Positions 1-6,858 of a DNA stretch of 18,873 bases are shown here, piece by piece. A program made the position numbers and the translations under genes. The notes below the pieces were generated by a model. The model did no database searches and was not told the origin of the DNA. It saw nothing but the letters and a program-made list of their open reading frames with translations. How positions within the stretch are numbered: position 1 is the stretch's first letter; every line of letters begins with the position of its first letter. The stretch is from AC-52 sp044870295 (GTDB lineage Bacteria > Actinomycetota > UBA4738), in assembly GCA_044870295.1 (NCBI GenBank), contig JBIOYQ010000057.1, forward strand, positions 1 through 18,873, given 5' to 3'.

Positions 1-895
1 CGTGGGAGGACATCATCCACGTGTCGGCCCACCCCGTGGCCCCCTCGGACGGGATCACCGCGTCCACGTTCACCGGCGGGTCCTGTGTTTGCAGCACGCT
101 GACCTGGTAGGGCCACGCCGTCCCAACCACCGCGTCGCCGGACGTGAACAGGTTGATCTCGTCGGTGGCGCTGGTCCAGTACTTCTTGATCAGCGGTTTC
201 TGCTGCTTCAGCAGGTCGATGGCCGCGTCCAGCTGTGCCTGGGTGAGCTCGTAGGGATCGGTGATCCCCAAGTCCGGCTGGTGGGTCTTCAGGTAGAGCG
301 CTGCGTCGGCGATGTAGATGGCACCGCCGTAGGCCATGCCCTTCCCCGCGTAGGGCGAGGTCGGCTCGAACAGCACGTCCCAGCTCGTCGGCGCCGGACT
401 GACCTCGTCCTTGTTGTACATGAGCACGTTCGCCCCGTACATATAGGAGACGCCATAGTGGACGCCGTCGATCGTGTTGTGGGGCGGCGACTGCAGCGTG
501 GGCAGGAACTGCTTCCACCCGTCGATGAGATCGACGTTGATGGGCGCCACGTCGCCATGGGCGATCAGGCGGTTGCTGGCGTCCCCGGATGCGGAGACCC
601 CGTCGTAGGCCGTCCCGCCTCCCTGCCGCATGAGGTTGACCATGGCGTCGGAGGTGTCTCCGTACTTGACCGTGACCTTGCACCCCGACTGCTGCTCGAA
701 TGGATGCACCCAGTCGGAGTTGGGGTCGGTCGATCCGTCCTCCGTGTAGCCGATCCAGGCGATCAGGTTGAGCTGCCCCTCACCCGCGCCAACGCTCTCG
801 AGCGCCTTGGCTCCTCCGCCACCGCCTCCCCCGCAGGCCGCGCCCACCAGCACCACGACCGAGAGCACGGCCACGATCGACCATCTGCCTTTCAT
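1..895 (-). CDS. ABC transporter substrate-binding lipoprotein, spermidine/putrescine (PotD) type, 3' end cut off
   Basis: Extracellular binding protein that would deliver polyamine or a related small solute to the transporter powered by the adjacent ATPase. About 298 residues are visible and the reading frame runs off the left edge without a stop. The N-terminus is a lipoprotein signal: MKGR, a hydrophobic core, then lipobox VGAAC with the lipidated Cys at residue 21, followed by seven glycines as a tether. The mature part has PotD-like stretches: LNLIAWIGY near residue 42, VTVKYGDTSDAMVNLM, YDGVSASGD and GVSYMYGANVLMYNKD. The start is fixed by AGGAGG 4 nt upstream and by a 4-bp ATGA overlap with the ATPase stop. 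Permease genes are not in view and could lie beyond the left edge. Polyamine specificity is inferred from family resemblance only; other PotD-like proteins bind other solutes. Confidence 0.88.
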   Translation of the reverse strand, partial: MKGRWSIVAVLSVVVLVGAACGGGGGGGAKALESVGAGEGQLNLIAWIGYTEDGSTDPNSDWVHPFEQQSGCKVTVKYGDTSDAMVNLMRQGGGTAYDGVSASGDASNRLIAHGDVAPINVDLIDGWKQFLPTLQSPPHNTIDGVHYGVSYMYGANVLMYNKDEVSPAPTSWDVLFEPTSPYAGKGMAYGGAIYIADAALYLKTHQPDLGITDPYELTQAQLDAAIDLLKQQKPLIKKYWTSATDEINLFTSGDAVVGTAWPYQVSVLQTQDPPVNVDAVIPSEGATGWADTWMMSSH

Positions 896-2025
896 GCCCC
901 CTCCTCTCCCGGGCCGGCCGGCCCGGTCGCTCCCTCGCTGTTCGAGATCCTGCGGTTGTGCTGCCGGGCCCAGGCCAGCCGCACGGCCTGCCCCCGCACC
1001 TCCAGCGCCTCCATGGATGACCGTGAGAGGTTCTGCTGCATCACGACCAGCTGTCCTCCCAGGTCCAGGTCCACCGTGTAGCGGGTGTTGGCGCCCAGGT
1101 AGACCACGTCACGGACGTGGCCCGTCAACGAGCACTCGTCTCCCGCGGGCTGGTCCGCGGGGTCGAGCATCCGGATCTTCTCCGGACGAACGGTGATGGT
1201 GTCCGAGGAACCCGCGACCGCAACCGCCGTCTCACCCGAGATCGTGTTCGACACCCCGACGAAGCCGGCGACGAAGCTGGTGGCGGGCTGCTCGTACACC
1301 CCGGCGGGCGTCCCGACCTGCTCGATCCGCCCGCCGTTCATGACGGCCAGCCGGTCGCTCATGGTCAGGGCTTCCTCTTGGTCATGTGTGACGTACACGA
1401 ACGTGAGCCCCACGCCCTGCTGGATGGACTTCAGCTCGATCTGCATCTGCTGACGCAGCTTGAGGTCGAGGGCCCCCAGCGGTTCGTCCAGCAGGAGCAC
1501 CGATGGGCGATTCACCAAAGCTCTCGCCAGGGCCACCCGCTGGCGCTGGCCGCCCGACAGGGCCGATGGCTTCCGGCGATCGAATCCCTGCAGCCGAACC
1601 GTCTCCAGCGCTTCGCGCACGCGCTGCCGCCGCTCGGGATTCGGCACGCCCTTCACCCGCAGCCCGTACTCGACGTTCTGGGCCACGCTCATGTGCGGGA
1701 ATAGCGCGTAGTCCTGGAACACCGTGTTGACGTCGCGTTCGTACGGAGCCAGGTGCGTCACGTTCCGGCCTCGCAACAGGATGCGTCCGTCGGTGGGTGT
1801 CTCGAACCCCGCGATCATCCGCAGGCACGTGGTCTTCCCCGACCCCGAGGGCCCGAGGATGGAGAAGAACTCTCCCTGGCGGATCTCCAGGGTGACGTCC
1901 TCGACCGCCGTTACCTCACCGAACCGCTTCGACACTCGATCCAGGCGGACTGCCACCTCGGGAGCGGAAGGGGAACCGGAGCCTGACAGCGGCCGAGCGT
2001 CGGTATCCGAGACGGGGCGCGCCAT
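892..2025 (-). CDS. potA: ABC transporter ATP-binding protein, spermidine/putrescine (PotA) type
   Basis: Cytoplasmic ATPase of an importer, 377 aa. The nucleotide-binding domain carries Walker A GPSGSGKT (58-65), the Q-loop in VFQDYALFPHMSV (Q104), signature LSGGQRQRVALARAL (156-170), Walker B LLLDEP (177-182) and H-loop His214. A TOBE-type domain follows from about residue 275 (TITVRPEKIR). Both the TOBE tail and the sequence around the Q-loop are typical of the PotA/FbpC/MalK group. The open frame extends 61 codons further upstream, but the ATG at 2025 is preceded by GGAAGGAG with 3-4 nt spacing and begins just before the conserved domain, so I use it. It is first of the visible pair: its stop overlaps the binding-protein start by 4 bp. 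The C-terminal 20 residues are Gly/Pro/Glu-rich and probably disordered. The ABC assignment is certain; the substrate is inferred. Confidence 0.9.
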   Translation of the reverse strand: MARPVSDTDARPLSGSGSPSAPEVAVRLDRVSKRFGEVTAVEDVTLEIRQGEFFSILGPSGSGKTTCLRMIAGFETPTDGRILLRGRNVTHLAPYERDVNTVFQDYALFPHMSVAQNVEYGLRVKGVPNPERRQRVREALETVRLQGFDRRKPSALSGGQRQRVALARALVNRPSVLLLDEPLGALDLKLRQQMQIELKSIQQGVGLTFVYVTHDQEEALTMSDRLAVMNGGRIEQVGTPAGVYEQPATSFVAGFVGVSNTISGETAVAVAGSSDTITVRPEKIRMLDPADQPAGDECSLTGHVRDVVYLGANTRYTVDLDLGGQLVVMQQNLSRSSMEALEVRGQAVRLAWARQHNRRISNSEGATGPAGPGEEGA

Positions 2026-2160
2026 CGGCTCCTTCCGAGGTGGGTGCGGCGGTCGAGCGGAAACTAGCCCCGGGCGAGGGCGCGCGCAAGGGAACAGAAG
2101 GTCCAAACACCGGCTGCGGCTTGCGCCGAACGGGGACGGCCCGGTGCATTCCTTCGATGG

Positions 2161-2189
2161 TTGTCGTGACCAGGCACGAGGGGCATACT
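2161..2189 (+). promoter_or_regulatory. Possible promoter for the MgtE-like/PhoU pair
   Basis: TTGTCG (2161-2166) and CATACT (2184-2189) are separated by exactly 17 nt, each matching 4 of 6 positions of the housekeeping-sigma consensus. Transcription would start near 2196, about 50 nt before the permease ATG. The 221-nt gap between the divergent ATPase and permease otherwise holds only the ATPase Shine-Dalgarno and the inverted repeat at 2191-2205. On the minus strand I see only a very weak candidate for the ATPase (TTGCGC at 2089-2084 and TAGTTT at 2066-2061, 17 nt apart). Confidence 0.35.
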
Positions 2190-2190
2190 C

Positions 2191-2205
2191 GGCCGGGCCC
2201 CGGCC
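2191..2205. repeat. Perfect inverted repeat at the predicted transcription start
   Basis: GGCCGGGCCCCGGCC is a perfect dyad: two 7-nt arms around a single central C. It starts 2 nt after the proposed -10 hexamer, where a repressor operator would sit. As RNA it would form a 6-bp hairpin with a 3-nt loop at the 5' end of the leader. At this GC content a chance occurrence is quite possible. Confidence 0.4.
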
Positions 2206-2246
2206 CACTTCCTCATGGATAGGAGCGACTTCGTGAGCGTGCCGTT

Positions 2247-3488
2247 ATGGCCTTCGCTGCTCGCCGCCGAGCCCGGACCATCTGGGCCTACCTGCGGTCG
2301 GAGCGTCGTACGCTCCGGCAGGGCTTCCTGGCGCTCCTCGTCGGCGCGCTGACCTCGTTCGTCGCCGGCATCACCCTCGCCAACATCACCGGCACCCTCC
2401 GGCAGCTGCCGGGCTTGCTGATCCTGATCCCGGCCGTGCTGGGGATGCGCGGCACCATCTTCGGCGCCATCGGAGCCAGGCTGGGGACCAGCACGCACGC
2501 GGGCCTGTTCGAGGTGTCGAGGGATCGAGCCGGCGTGCTCCGACAGAACGTCTTCGTCGGGATCACGTCGACGTTGTACTCGTCGTTGTACCTGGCCGCT
2601 CTGGCCAAGCTGGCCGCGCTCGCCTTCAACCTTCGTTCGATCTCGTTCCTGAAGTTCGTGACGATCTCGGTGATCGGCGGCGTCCTCGATTCGGCGATCA
2701 TCCTGGTCCTCACGATCCTGCTGGCGATCGTCAGCTTTCGCCGCGGGTACGACCTCGACGCCGTGTCGACGCCAGTGGTCACCGCAGCCGCGGACATGAC
2801 CACGGTCCCCCTGCTGTACCTGGCCACGCTGCTGGCGAGCGTGGGGTGGTTGAACACGACGCTGGGGATCCTCGGGATCGTCTTCGGTCTGTACGCCCTG
2901 GCTCGAGGAGCCCTGACCGACCTTCCCCTGGCCCGGCGCATCTTCTTCGAGATGGCGTCGGTCATCGTCCTGACGCCGCTCCTGGACATCCTGGCCGGCA
3001 CGCTGGTCGAGGCGCGCCTCGAGCGATTCACGTCCCTCCCCGGGCTGCTGGTCCTGGTCCCACCGTTCGTGGCCACGGCCGGAGCGCTGGGCGGGATCCT
3101 GTCCTCACGGCTGTCCTCGAAGCTCCAGCTCGGTCTGATCTCGGCCCGGGGGCGACCGGATGCCCTGGCGCTCCTCGACGCGTCGCTCACGGTCGCCTTC
3201 GGCGTGGTGGTGTTCACCTTCATGGGGGCGCTGGGGCTTCTCTACAGCGCCGCCGCGGGCAAAGCCCACCCCGGAGCCGTGGTCATGGTGGCCGGGACGC
3301 TGGTGGCCGGGATGCTGGCCGTGGCCATCGCCATCCCGGTCAGCTACTACATCGCCGTGGGGACCAGCCGGCGAGGCTGGGACCCCGACAATTTCTGCGT
3401 CCCGTGGATCACCAGCGTGATGGACCTGTCTGGGATCATCGTCTTCCTCGCCACTCTGGCAATATTTGGGGTGTCACTCCATGGCTGA
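2247..3488 (+). CDS. MgtE-like (SLC41-type) divalent cation permease, membrane domains only
   Basis: Integral membrane protein, 413 aa, with two copies of the MgtE membrane domain and no N-terminal or CBS cytosolic domains, unlike canonical MgtE. The halves align by eye: LPGLLILIPAVLGMRGTIFG (54-73) with LPGLLVLVPPFVATAGALGG (264-283). The cation-pathway helices around Asp183 (TAAADMTT) and Asp393 (TSVMDLSG) also match. In MgtE the equivalent Asp lines the Mg2+ pore. It resembles the permease group COG1824. An in-frame TAG at 2220 leaves ATG 2247 as the first start; the only purine-rich site, AGGAG at 2221-2225, is 21 nt away, so initiation is unclear. Its stop lies 8 bp inside the PhoU/TrkA_C gene, so the two are probably co-translated. 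Mg2+ is the likely substrate, but Co2+ or another divalent ion is possible. Confidence 0.85.
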   Translation: MAFAARRRARTIWAYLRSERRTLRQGFLALLVGALTSFVAGITLANITGTLRQLPGLLILIPAVLGMRGTIFGAIGARLGTSTHAGLFEVSRDRAGVLRQNVFVGITSTLYSSLYLAALAKLAALAFNLRSISFLKFVTISVIGGVLDSAIILVLTILLAIVSFRRGYDLDAVSTPVVTAAADMTTVPLLYLATLLASVGWLNTTLGILGIVFGLYALARGALTDLPLARRIFFEMASVIVLTPLLDILAGTLVEARLERFTSLPGLLVLVPPFVATAGALGGILSSRLSSKLQLGLISARGRPDALALLDASLTVAFGVVVFTFMGALGLLYSAAAGKAHPGAVVMVAGTLVAGMLAVAIAIPVSYYIAVGTSRRGWDPDNFCVPWITSVMDLSGIIVFLATLAIFGVSLHG

Positions 3489-4686
3489 CGACGACCAACC
3501 CAGGAACGTCAAAGAACTCCTCGTCGAGGCGAAGGACGTCTCCGAGCTGATGGTCGACTTGGCGTACGCCGCCGTCTTCTTCAACGACGAGGACCTCGCC
3601 GAAGAGGTGGAAGAGCTCGAACGACGCCTGGACGGCTACCTGCGCCGTCTCCGGGAGATCTCCATGCTGGCCGCCCGCTCACCCGAGGACGCCGAGGCCA
3701 TGGGAGCGGTGCTCCACCTGGCGTCGGCCATCGAGAAGATCGGGCAGGCGGCGTCGGACATCGCCCGGGTGATCCAGGCGAAGCTGGGGATCCCCGCCGA
3801 GCTCCGTCCCGACCTCCGGCATGCGGACGAGATCGTGGGCAGGGTGCGGGTCCGGGAGTCGGCCCCCTCCGTGGGGCGCTCCCTGCGTGACCTACTCCTA
3901 CCTTCGGAGACCGGCATGTGGCTGCTGGCCGTTCGCCGGGGCGACGAGTGGATCTTCGATCCCCAGGCGGAGACCGTCCTGACCGCCGGCGACGTGCTGC
4001 TGTTCCAGGGACCGGAGGAGGGGACGAACCTGATCCGGGAGGTGGCCGGGGCGCCGCCGCTTCCCGAACCGCCCGCGTCCGAACACATGCCCTTGACGGA
4101 GCTCGACCGGGCCGTCGACATCCTGATCGAGATGAAGAACTCGGCCGAGGTCGCCGTCGGGCTGGCCTACTCCGCGCTGCTGTTCAACGATCCCGCACTG
4201 GCCGCCGAGGTCACCACCCTCGAGGCCCGGTCGGACACCCTGCACGACGAGCTGGAGTCGTGGGTCCTCAAGGCCGCCCCCGAGGCCCGCAATCCCGACG
4301 AGCTGCGGGGGCTCCTCCGCCTCGGATATGCCAGCGAGAGCATCTTCGATGCCGCCCGCGACATGACCTGGCTGATCGAGGCGGGCGAGGAGCTGCACCC
4401 GGTCATCCAGATGGCCCTGGAGGAGAGCGAGGAGATCGCCACGGAGACGATCGTCGAAGCGGGCTCCCGGGCCGATGGGAACTCCTTGAAGCAGCTCCAG
4501 CTCGAGACCGAGACGGGGATGTTCGTCCTGGCGGTCCAACGGGGGCGCCGGTGGATCTACCGGCCGCGGCCGCGGTTCGAGCTCCAGGCCGGTGACCGGG
4601 TCATTTCCCTGGGACCCGAGGAGGGCATCGGGGAACTCGAGGTACTCACGCGGGCACCGGCGAACTCCTTCCCCACCGGGTACTGA
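3481..4686 (+). CDS. Tandem PhoU-TrkA_C domain protein, probable cytoplasmic regulator of the adjacent permease
   Basis: Soluble protein, 401 aa, built as two repeats of a PhoU-like helical domain followed by a TrkA_C (RCK_C) domain. PhoU copies lie at about 10-105 and 208-320, with matching segments VDLAYAAVFFNDEDLAEEV (25-43) and VGLAYSALLFNDPALAAEV (226-244). TrkA_C copies lie at about 115-188 and 330-392, with SETGMWLLAVRRGDEWIF and TETGMFVLAVQRGRRWIY, each ending in a GD...GPEEG turn. This architecture corresponds to COG3273. TrkA_C domains bind small ligands and regulate cation channels. The 8-bp overlap with the permease suggests it regulates that permease, taking the role of the cytosolic domains MgtE normally carries. 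ATG 3481 (MADDDQ) is preferred to an in-frame TTG at 3466; neither has a clear Shine-Dalgarno, which fits translational coupling. Ligand unknown. Confidence 0.85.
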   Translation: MADDDQPRNVKELLVEAKDVSELMVDLAYAAVFFNDEDLAEEVEELERRLDGYLRRLREISMLAARSPEDAEAMGAVLHLASAIEKIGQAASDIARVIQAKLGIPAELRPDLRHADEIVGRVRVRESAPSVGRSLRDLLLPSETGMWLLAVRRGDEWIFDPQAETVLTAGDVLLFQGPEEGTNLIREVAGAPPLPEPPASEHMPLTELDRAVDILIEMKNSAEVAVGLAYSALLFNDPALAAEVTTLEARSDTLHDELESWVLKAAPEARNPDELRGLLRLGYASESIFDAARDMTWLIEAGEELHPVIQMALEESEEIATETIVEAGSRADGNSLKQLQLETETGMFVLAVQRGRRWIYRPRPRFELQAGDRVISLGPEEGIGELEVLTRAPANSFPTGY

Positions 4687-4699
4687 CGGTACCTGTCAG
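4683..4699. terminator. Compact hairpin joining two convergent genes, possible bidirectional terminator
   Basis: CTGACGGTACCTGTCAG folds as a 7-bp stem with one G-U pair and a TAC loop. It includes the stop codons of both convergent genes (TGA 4684-4686 on plus, TCA 4696-4698 on minus) and fills the whole 9-nt gap. No T-tract follows on either strand, so termination is inferred from position and fold only. Confidence 0.4.
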
Positions 4700-5634
4700 G
4701 CGACCGGTTCTCGCACCCCGGTCGGCAGGGAGAAGCGCATCTGCTCGTCCACCGTGTGGAGCTCTTCGATCTCGGCGGCGCCCATCAGCTCGAGGCTCTG
4801 CACCACGCGCTCGACGAGCCACTCGGGCGCCGAGGCGCCGGACGTCACCCCCACGGTGTCGCTGTCCCCCAGCCATGCGGGATCGATCTCGGTGGCGTCG
4901 TCGATCAGGTAGGCGGGCGTGCCGAGCGATCGTGCCACCTCGACCAGGCGCTTCGAGTTGGACGAGTTGTCCGATCCGATGACCAGGATGACGTCGGCCT
5001 CCTCGGCGAGGGCCTTGACGGCTTCCTGCCGGTTCTGGGTCGCGTAGCAGATGTCGTCGCGGGGCGGTCCCTCGAGGGCCGGGAACCGCTCTTTGAGGAC
5101 GTCGATCACCTCGTTGGTCTCGTCAACCGACAGGGTGGTCTGAGAGAGGTAGGCCACGCGGCCCGCGTCGGGGACCTCGACCGAGCGTGCCGCTTCGGGG
5201 GAATCGACCAGCAGCATCCGGCCGGGGGCCTCGCCGCTGGTCCCGACGACCTCCTCATGGCCTTCGTGCCCGATCAACAGGATGGTGTAGCCGGCCCGGT
5301 CGAACCGGCGGGCCTCCAGGTGGACCTTCGTCACCAGCGGGCAGGTGGCGTCGATCACCGAGAGGCGGCGCCGGGCCGAGTTCTCGTACACCTCGGGCGC
5401 CACCCCGTGCGCCGACAGGATCAGGACGGCCCCCTCCGGCACCTCGGCCTCGTCCTCCACGAAGACGGCGCCCTTGGCCTCCAGGTCCCGGACGACGTGG
5501 ATGTTGTGCACGATCTGCTTGCGTACGTACACGGGCGCCCCGTACAACTCCAGGGCGCGCTCGACGGTGTCGACGGCGCGCTCCACGCCCGCGCAGTAGC
5601 CGCGGGGCCAGGCCAGGACGATCCTCTTGGGCAC
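4696..5634 (-). CDS. ispH: 4-hydroxy-3-methylbut-2-enyl diphosphate reductase
   Basis: Last enzyme of the MEP isoprenoid pathway: a cytoplasmic iron-sulfur enzyme that reduces HMBPP to IPP and DMAPP. The 312-aa length is normal. The three cluster cysteines are present: Cys14 in PRGYCAGVERAV, Cys98 in DATCPLVTKVH and Cys196 in ICYATQNRQ. Substrate-binding motifs are also present: VRKQIVHN (His43), SAHGVAP (His76), IGHEGHEEV (122-130), SQTTLSVDET (164-173) and GSDNSSNSKRL (220-230). It stands alone on the minus strand between a convergent and a divergent gene. The GTG at 5634 is the only start codon between the conserved N-terminus and an in-frame TGA upstream. The nearest Shine-Dalgarno (GAAGGAG, 5660-5654) is 19 nt away and is better placed for an out-of-frame ATG at 5642. 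I saw no clear promoter for it. Function is certain. Confidence 0.97.
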   Translation of the reverse strand: MPKRIVLAWPRGYCAGVERAVDTVERALELYGAPVYVRKQIVHNIHVVRDLEAKGAVFVEDEAEVPEGAVLILSAHGVAPEVYENSARRRLSVIDATCPLVTKVHLEARRFDRAGYTILLIGHEGHEEVVGTSGEAPGRMLLVDSPEAARSVEVPDAGRVAYLSQTTLSVDETNEVIDVLKERFPALEGPPRDDICYATQNRQEAVKALAEEADVILVIGSDNSSNSKRLVEVARSLGTPAYLIDDATEIDPAWLGDSDTVGVTSGASAPEWLVERVVQSLELMGAAEIEELHTVDEQMRFSLPTGVREPVA

Positions 5635-5712
5635 GTAGCCATGGTACCGCCCGCTCCTTCGACCTCATCTCAGCGGCGTCGCGAGGGCACCAAGTCTCCA
5701 CCTCGACGATCG

Positions 5713-5734
5713 GGACGACGGCCACCGTCGGTCC
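5713..5734. repeat. Hairpin-forming inverted repeat in the ispH-rpf gap
   Basis: Inner arms GACGG (5717-5721) and CCGTC (5725-5729) enclose loop CCA. The stem extends by C5716-G5730 and by GGA/TCC past one bulged G, giving about nine pairs. On the minus strand it lies about 80 nt before the ispH start and could be part of an ispH leader. The 279-nt gap holds this, the rpf promoter and the rpf leader; a leaderwide fold typical of a known riboswitch was not recognised. Confidence 0.35.
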
Positions 5735-5774
5735 GGCCCCGCCCGACCCCCCGACTCTGCACCTCATGCCGAAG

Positions 5775-5803
5775 GTGACACTTCGTGTCCGCTCCGATAC
5801 AAT
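5775..5803 (+). promoter_or_regulatory. Promoter for the Rpf-like gene
   Basis: GTGACA (5775-5780) and TACAAT (5798-5803) match the -35 and -10 consensus at 5 of 6 positions each, with the ideal 17-nt spacer. This is the best sigma70-type promoter I saw in the window. Transcription would start near 5810, leaving a leader of about 100 nt before the ATG at 5914. The leader contains a possible weak stem, CCCTCG (5861-5866) with CGAGGG (5883-5888). Confidence 0.6.
5777..5789. promoter_or_regulatory. Dyad overlapping the rpf -35 element, candidate operator
   Basis: GACAC-TTC-GTGTC is a perfect inverted repeat with 5-nt arms. Its left arm shares bases with the -35 hexamer and the rest lies in the spacer, a position where a bound protein would block or assist RNA polymerase. 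It does not match the CRP consensus TGTGA-N6-TCACA. No regulator is assigned. Confidence 0.35.
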
Positions 5804-5913
5804 CCGCGAAACGCAATTCCCCTCCGGTCGCCCCCATCTCCCTTGTCGTCGTGAAGCTTGCCCTCGATTCGGTCTGGGGGTCCGAGGGTCTGGCGGGAGA
5901 AAGGCTGGGGAAC

Positions 5914-6492
5914 ATGTCCCAGACAGACAGAACACGAGTACAACTGGCAGCTCTCTTCATTGCCGTCCTTGTGGGGGTGATCCCGGCGATCGCCTCCGCG
6001 TACGCGGACACCCATCCCAAAGCATCGACCTCATCTGGAGCCATGGGTGCCGGATCCGTTTCCGGCGTCCCGGCCACCTACTCTCCCAAGACGTTCTGGG
6101 ACGGGGGCGAGGCAGCTCACCAGGCGTACCTGGCCTCGCTGGCGAAGAAGGCGATGGCCGGCCCGTCGGTCAGGCCGGTCCGTCATTCGCTCCAGCCCAA
6201 GGCCCAGCCGAAGGCGGCGCCCGTGCCCGTGGCCCGTGGCGGCTTCTCCGGGTCCCCCGACTGGAACGCCATCGCCGCCTGCGAGTCCGGCGGCCGATGG
6301 GACATCAACACCGGGAACGGGTACTGGGGAGGGCTCCAGTTCGCCCCCTCGACGTGGTTCGCGTACGGCGGAGGGCCGTTCGACGGGACGGGCCCGTTCC
6401 CCTACTCCTCGGGCGAACAGATCGCGGTCGGGGAGCGGGTGTTCGCCGCGCAGGGAGCCTCCGCCTGGCCGAACTGCTTCCAGTGGGCGTGA
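5914..6492 (+). CDS. Secreted Rpf-like transglycosylase (resuscitation-promoting factor domain)
   Basis: Secreted cell-wall hydrolase, 192 aa. Rpf enzymes cleave the glycan strands of peptidoglycan and promote regrowth of dormant actinobacteria. The N-terminus is a signal peptide (MSQTDRTRVQ, a hydrophobic stretch at 11-29, likely cleavage after AYA at 29-31). A Pro/Lys/Ala-rich linker (about 82-108) follows. The C-terminal Rpf domain (about 113-192) has the catalytic Glu124 in ACESGGRWDIN, then GNGYWGGLQFAPSTW and a C-terminal Cys188 that can pair with Cys123. No LysM, G5 or other wall-binding module is present, so it is a minimal, secreted type. The ATG at 5914 has AGAAAGG 9 nt upstream; an in-frame ATG at 5785 is rejected because it would bury the signal peptide. 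It has its own promoter and is monocistronic. Confidence 0.92.
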   Translation: MSQTDRTRVQLAALFIAVLVGVIPAIASAYADTHPKASTSSGAMGAGSVSGVPATYSPKTFWDGGEAAHQAYLASLAKKAMAGPSVRPVRHSLQPKAQPKAAPVPVARGGFSGSPDWNAIAACESGGRWDINTGNGYWGGLQFAPSTWFAYGGGPFDGTGPFPYSSGEQIAVGERVFAAQGASAWPNCFQWA

Positions 6493-6522
6493 GCTCCGTC
6501 CGCGGGCCTCGCCGCTAGCCGA

Positions 6523-6858
6523 TCACGTCCGAACGGGGCCGCCTCGCCGAGGCAGGCCCCGGATGGCCGGGCGAACGTCCTCCAGGTTCGAAGCCTCGGC
6601 GTCGGCGCCGGGAACCGCCCCGACGGCGACGATCCGAGCCGACGACGAGGCGCGCCGGATCGCGGCGAGACCCTTCCTGCCCAGCGGGTGGTCCATCACC
6701 ACGACGTCGGGGCGCCACTCCTCCACCTGCTGCCGGAGGTCCCGGATGGAGGCCGCCCCTCCCACCAGTTCCCACTGAGTCCCCACCACGGCGCGGCGGA
6801 GCTCCTCCAGCCGCGCCGGGTCGGACGCGGCGCACAGGACCCGCAGCGAGCGGCACAT
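6523..6858 (-). CDS. Orphan response-regulator receiver-like protein, degenerate
   Basis: Stand-alone CheY-fold protein, 111 aa, with no output domain. SLRVLCAASDPARLEELRRA forms strand 1 and helix 1, and RPDVVVMDHPLG (49-60) forms strand 3 with Asp56 at the phosphoacceptor position. A short ARIVAVGAVPGAD strand 4 follows. The family normally has two acidic residues after strand 1 and a conserved Lys after strand 5; here I see one Asp (13) and no such Lys, so phosphorylation may be lost or altered. The tail after about residue 90 is short and basic. The ATG has GAAGGAG 10 nt upstream and overlaps the stop of the AI-2E transporter by one base (TGATG), so the two are coupled. No histidine kinase is in view. 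The fold call is good; the function is unknown. Confidence 0.7.
   Translation of the reverse strand: MCRSLRVLCAASDPARLEELRRAVVGTQWELVGGAASIRDLRQQVEEWRPDVVVMDHPLGRKGLAAIRRASSSARIVAVGAVPGADAEASNLEDVRPAIRGLPRRGGPVRT
6535..6560. terminator. Strong GC-rich hairpin after the Rpf-like gene, probable terminator
   Basis: GGGGCC (6535-6540) pairs with GGCCCC (6555-6560), and GCCT (6541-6544) pairs with AGGC (6550-6553). That makes a 10-bp stem with a bulged A (6554) and the 5-nt loop CGCCG. It starts 43 nt after the rpf stop and lies inside the 3' end of the convergent receiver gene. There is no T-tract, which is common for actinobacterial terminators. Confidence 0.5.

Noticed and set aside
2026..2208. 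N-terminal extension of the potA-like gene by 61 codons.
   Set aside because: The ATG at 2025 has an ideal Shine-Dalgarno and the extension has no resemblance to ABC ATPases.
2206..2246. Mg2+ riboswitch (M-box) ahead of the MgtE-like gene.
   Set aside because: The predicted leader of about 50 nt is far too short for an M-box, and no conserved segments are seen.
5810..5913. Possible c-di-AMP (ydaO/yuaA) riboswitch in the rpf leader.
   Set aside because: The leader is of suitable context but about 100 nt is short for the class and I cannot find its conserved segments.
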